Below are positions 59,398 to 64,000 of a stretch of DNA of 64,000 nt, piece by piece. Under the pieces are notes generated by a model. That model saw nothing but the letters and a program-made list of their open reading frames with translations, had not been told where the DNA came from and did no database searches. Where the stretch lies: positions 26,060,527 to 26,124,526 of the forward strand of contig OX485808.1 of NCBI GenBank assembly GCA_950295325.1. Reading direction: 5' to 3'. Position numbers and translations under genes: made by a program. Each line of letters starts with the position of its first letter. Position 1 is the first letter of the stretch. The stretch comes from Polytrichum commune (Eukaryota; Streptophyta; Polytrichopsida; Polytrichales; Polytrichaceae).

Positions 59398-62009
59398 CTC
59401 GTAACGTGTTGTGTGTGAAGTGTTCCTTTTGTATTAAATAAAAGCTTGTAAGTCTACAAAGTAAACAACACCATTAAGCCGGTTAAAGACATAATAGCAA
59501 CTTGGATAAATGTACTTGGAAAATGATTCCATGAAATGAAGTAACCTCAAGAACAAGAATCTAGAGACAACAACATGTCATTGCATCAAAGTTGTCATTG
59601 CATCGACTAACGTTCTATGCAATTTCGTTATGCTTGATCCCTCATCAAGTACCAACATTTCATATAATCAACATCAAACACATTAGATCAAAGCATGATA
59701 ATGTTTAGTATTTTAATTTAACATTCAAATCATTACTAAAGATTCACACATCTCCTTTGAGAATAGACACATCAAAAGTCTATTGATGGAGCCACCCGTA
59801 TAGATAAGTGAGTGAATCAAAAGTTCACATTTTGAAAACACGTCCATTGTTTTTCTTGAGATGTAGAACCTTCCATGAGATCAACAAAATGTGTGAAAGC
59901 CATTACCATGGCACTTTGCTTGTTGAAATTGCACACATTTTCAACTCACATCAACTTTTTACCACAGGTTCCAACCAACGAGTGCATGACACGTGGCACC
60001 CTTACTCAAGAATGTAATTTATTTTTCATTGAAACTGGTGAGGTACTACAGTGAAGGCTGGGGCCAAACACTCGTTTTGCATGTGAGAAAAACCCCGTAC
60101 ATAGCACCTTTCGGCCATGCACTTGAGGTGCCAAGGCAGAAAAGGGACGTGGGGTTTCTGAGACTCGGTGGTTGGGACCTCGGCGAGGGGCCAAGTGAAG
60201 AAAGGGACGTGGTGGGGTTTCTTGGGACTCGGTTGTTGGAACTTGGGACCTAAGGTAGACCGGTATTAATCCAACACCCTTGTAATAATGTTGACATACA
60301 AACCCAAAAGAAAACTACATCGATATGTGCGATTAGGTTACCTTTGCAAATACATAGGTTGTTTCTTACCCGTGCAAATGATTTTAGGTCAAATTTAGAA
60401 CACAAAAACGTATAGCTTTGTTGTTTAATCCATGTGGCCACCATAATAAAACAAAACATTTATCATTTATTTATTTATTTATCATGGTAAAGCATATTTA
60501 ATATAGTGTGGAATGTCCAAAAAAATAGCATGGGACAATCTAATTGTAGTATTAATATGCTTACATGAGTGGTTTGTGGTTTGCTGTGGATCTAAAAATG
60601 GGCAACAACATACATGAGTTTTAAAAAAATTGCATTACGTGTTCAAAATATATCAAACTCCATGTTGAATATAGTCAACCATGAAGTCGTTAAAAGTGGG
60701 GACCAACTCCAATTTTTGGAATAATCTCCCATATTTGCCACTTCCAACACTTGCGTCAGGTGACCTTAAAAGAGGGGGAGGGGGGGGGGGGGTAGCGGTT
60801 TAGTTCTATCACATGGCAACAAGGCTTTGAGAAAGTTTTGGGTCTTTTTTATTGCGTTTAGTACTATTTGGGAAATACACAGATGGTGAGAGGGGCAAAG
60901 AGATACATGTGCACATAGGTGGCAAAGAAATTGAGAAGATTCTTAGTTATATAAAGAATAATTCAACATGTCAGTGCCTGGACTCAAAGAAGCCCTCCAA
61001 GCTACTAGGCTTCCCAGTTGCACTCAAACTAGGGACCATTAGGGGATTACGACCCTCGTCCATCCCTGATTTTTATGGTTAACTCAAATAGTCAATATAG
61101 TTGGGAAGACTTATATGATTAATTAATAGGATCGAGATTCATTGTGATGATGATATAACATTCATATCAACTCTGTAAATTATGAAGAAACGGCTATGGA
61201 CACAATTTAGATGTGCTAATCATCTCGCACCAATTTCATGACACATATCATATTTGAAGTGTGTGTAGATCTAAGGGCGGTTCTACATTCAAGTCAATGT
61301 CCATAACACCCCTTAGATAGATCTTACTTTTGGACTCAAGATTTGACCTAAGCTTGAAGATATGGTTCATAAAATTGACTAAATTTGCTGAGGGAGGACT
61401 GCCAATGATTTGACATGATAATGATGCCACATTAGCATCACTTCATCACTTTATATGTTGGACATGGACCCAGTCGCTACACTCACTATCCTAATCAATG
61501 AGGTTGGGCTAATAGTGAGCGTGGAAAATTAGTGAAGGTGATACAAAATTTCTTTACACTATGAATTTAGTGTCACCAAAAGATATAGGAAGCATTGTTA
61601 ATCCTGACACTATTCATTGAAAGTACCAGTACTTGGCACAAAAGTACCGGCACTTGGCACTATTCACTGAAAGTATCGACACTTGACATTATTCACTGAC
61701 AATCATGTGTTTACATTATTTTTTTTATCACTCTACAAACACATTAGAGCACGTATTGATTTTCTTGAAATCTATGGTAAATGAGTATGTATTCATGAAT
61801 TTTGTGTCACTTAGTAAGAAATCTAGCCCTCAATAACTCTGAGATTTGGCTAAATAGTGCGTGTGCTTCGGGAATTAGTACCACCCTCACTAATTGGGAT
61901 AATCAGTGTTGTGTAAACTACTTGGGTCCAAAATTTTGCTCTCAACCAATAGGATCCCACAATTTCGGAGCTTCTTTGGTCTTGGACCCGAGTGTGAACC
62001 CACCCTTAA
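59398..62009. other. Intergenic, no gene; GC-rich repeat and G run
   Basis: A GC-rich word set (AAGGGACGTGGGGTTTC, GAGACTCGGT, GAGGGGCCAAG) at 60118-60250 recurs in diverged form at 62280-62400. A G run of about 15 lies at 60778-60792. A 42-bp-like repeat (AAAGTACCRGYACTTGGCAC) lies at 61620-61705. No coding gene is supported. Confidence 0.4.
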
Positions 62010-62271
62010 AGTAGGAGCACCTTAAACCAAGACAACACCCAAAACCAACGCCCTCAAATCTTGCATAATAAGTACATGTTGATTTGAGAATGTTCATCAT
62101 GTGAACATAAAGGCCCCTAATGGTCGTGGGTGCCAACACAATATTCAATTTCAATCGCAATACACTTGATCATTTTTCCTTTCTACCAGGGGATTTTTTT
62201 TTTTTTTGGGTTCATATGGCTAGCACATGTATGCTAAATACCTTAACTTCTCGGTTTAAGGTGCTCCTACT
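62010..62271. mobile_element. Small TIR element (MITE)
   Basis: AGTAGGAGCACCTTAAACC at the left is matched perfectly, inverted, at the right end (62253-62271), and the next bases (AAGA and GAGA) are also similar. 262 bp with a poly(T) run inside. Target duplication uncertain. Confidence 0.7.
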
Positions 62272-64000
62272 CTAATTGAGGGGTCAAGCGAGAAAGGGGA
62301 CGCGGGGTGGCTGAGAGACTCGGTTGGTGGGACGTGGGTGAGGGCCAAAGCGAGGGGCCAAGGCAAGAAGGGACGTGGGGTGCATGCGAAGGCAGGGTTG
62401 CCAAATGCAAGCTTCCCGAAGCTCCAGCGTCATCGCCATCGCCACTTTTTCTTCGCAATCCCTCCTTTCACTCTTCCTTGCTTGCGCGGCAACTGCACGG
62501 GATCATCCCTGCCACAAGGTCCGTCACTCCATCACCGATTATACCCACCTTTTCCCGTGTCCGATTTGGTCATCTGTAGCGGTTTGTCGAACCCTACGCG
62601 ACCGCCATGTGCCTGCTAAACATCACCAAAATCGTGGATCTGAATGTTGCCATGGATGCGTTCGATGAATTCGAGATTTCTGCTGGTGTGGCTTCTTCAA
62701 TTCCTTTCTATCGATGTGCTTTTGTATGTGTCCGGGGTTTGTTGATCGGGGAATTTGCGATTCGAGTGTATGTGTGGAGATTTGAGGATTACTTAGTGTC
62801 TCTCTGAGCTCGCTATAGACAAGAAATATATCTGGACGAGAAAACTCTTGCTACTACATAAAGGAGCTAAATTACCAGCCGACCTTGGCATTCGCAAGTT
62901 CTAAGAAGACGAAGGTGGTTCGGAGGACAATTAAGATGATGGCCGGTTTTTATTCCTCAGGCATTTTGATTGCTGGCCTCCCTCCCTGCTTTTTCCTGTA
63001 TTTGTAATTTTCAGAATTGAACGAGACTTTTGGCGTTGCGCTCAATGTACTTTTGATTCTTGCGATTTTTTTCTTTTCTTTTCGGCCGTTCTCGTTCTTG
63101 TCTCTTCAACTCCCTTATTGAACAAGCCCCCCATTTTAAAGCAATTAAATCACTGGACTGGTTTGGAGGGTTTTTGATTGCAAGGTTACGCAGATAGGAT
63201 TTCGACTCTGTTGTAGATTGAAAGCCTGGAATCGCTTCCGGGACTCGTTATGCGATTCTCGTTGTTCTGAATTTCTACTAGCAGCAAGTTCTGGTTCTCC
63301 CATTTTTTATTAGCCTTTTTTGACACCCCAACGACATAGTAGGTGACTCTTTCTTTCTTCCTTCCTTCTTTTTGTACTAATTAAAGTGATGTTGGGTATT
63401 TTGAAGGCTACGTGCTTGAACTTCTTTTTACATACTTGAGCCTTGTCTTGAAACCTTACATCATCGACATGTAACATTCACTGTACATATATTATTGATG
63501 ACTGAAACATTCCTTACCTTAATTGAAGTGCATTTAAACTGTATCACAAAATCTTTCACACAAATGATCTACATAAGGGTTGCTTGATATGCTTATTATT
63601 TTAACAAGCTGCATTTTCTGCAATTTAAATATGCAGCAGTAGGCTTGCTTTGCTACATCAAGAGTGTGCATCAGAATGATGCACTCCGCTGGGTTCTGGG
63701 TCATGGTGGGACTTTGCTATCTTGGGGATTATTTTGCAGGTTTTGTGGGTGTTTTATTTAAAAAAGTATTCTCTCTGGTGCAGAAATTAGAGAGGGATAA
63801 TCAAATGCAATGCATCTCCTTTAATCGAAAGATGTGACAACAAAGCGTAGATGGTTATGGGTGAAAAGTGTGACATTCTTCTAGGGCATTTTCCATTAAA
63901 TAAGGGTTTGAATTCTCACACCCGTATTGATTTGGAACAGCAGGAGCTTGTATTAATATGGGTCAACCCGTGAATGTCCAGCATGGTTTATGTATTTACG
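62272..64000. other. No confirmed gene; possible leader or exon of a gene beyond the window
   Basis: Overlapping plus-strand frames at 62307-62807 have higher GC and several ATG starts, but none shows a recognisable motif and they conflict in phase. From 62.8 kb the sequence is T-rich and intron- or UTR-like. A promoter and first exon of a gene to the right is possible but unsupported. Confidence 0.25.

Noticed and set aside
62307-62807. Overlapping plus-strand ORFs as a gene with signal peptide
   Set aside because: Several frames are open at once because of GC content. No motif, splice continuity or homology supports any one of them.

Overview
The window looks like nuclear DNA of a land plant with a repeat-rich genome. 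Genes carry spliceosomal introns, long intergenic stretches are AT-rich, and there is a plant-type matrix metalloproteinase, a SIS3-like membrane RING E3 ligase, telomere-like CCCTAAA units and many nested plant DNA transposons. Transposase types (pogo/DDE_1, PIF/Harbinger, DUF7869) would suit a moss, lycophyte or fern, but the sequence alone does not settle the species. There are no prokaryotic operons, CRISPR arrays or rRNA genes. Gene models below are spliced by eye from reading frame and GT/AG signals.

Layout. 1-3.2 kb: last two exons of an unrecognised plus-strand gene. 4.3-14.1 kb: a nested transposon stack. A pogo-like element (about 5.27-14.06 kb) carries a dead minus-strand transposase. 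It is split by a CACTA-like element (7257-11542) holding a broken SET-domain gene and a DUF8039-like scrap. The pogo-like element also encloses an Fe-superoxide-dismutase exon. 15.2-17.2 kb: an apparently intact two-exon, GPI-anchored-type matrix metalloproteinase and a decayed copy of its 3' end. 18.5-23.4 kb: a minus-strand SIS3-like RING-H2 gene, six exons found, with a foldback MITE in an intron. 25-32.6 kb: AT-rich DNA with a dead PIF/Harbinger element. 32.6-35.8 kb: a minus-strand FCP1/NIF-like phosphatase gene with proline/serine-rich tail exons.

35.9-49.8 kb is the most unusual part. About 39 copies of a 16-18 bp palindrome (TACGAACGNNCGTTCGTA) lie between 35.9 and 46.5 kb. They are in every intron, in two places in the coding sequence and in the flanks of a four-exon, about 1,370-residue minus-strand gene whose product has a ParB/sulfiredoxin-like DGQHS motif. 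They also form a 42-bp array, and a 158-bp satellite array with two palindromes per unit. That array lies upstream of a divergent, intact two-exon DUF7869-type (DDE-like) transposase gene. My leading inference is one large mobile element, or its remains, in which a DNA-binding protein acts on a dispersed and arrayed palindromic site. Its ends were not found.

50-64 kb: essentially a MITE field with GGGCCACTTCACAC-ended elements, two pogo-type elements with TA duplications (one an internally deleted transposase) and another TIR element. No convincing host gene was found there.
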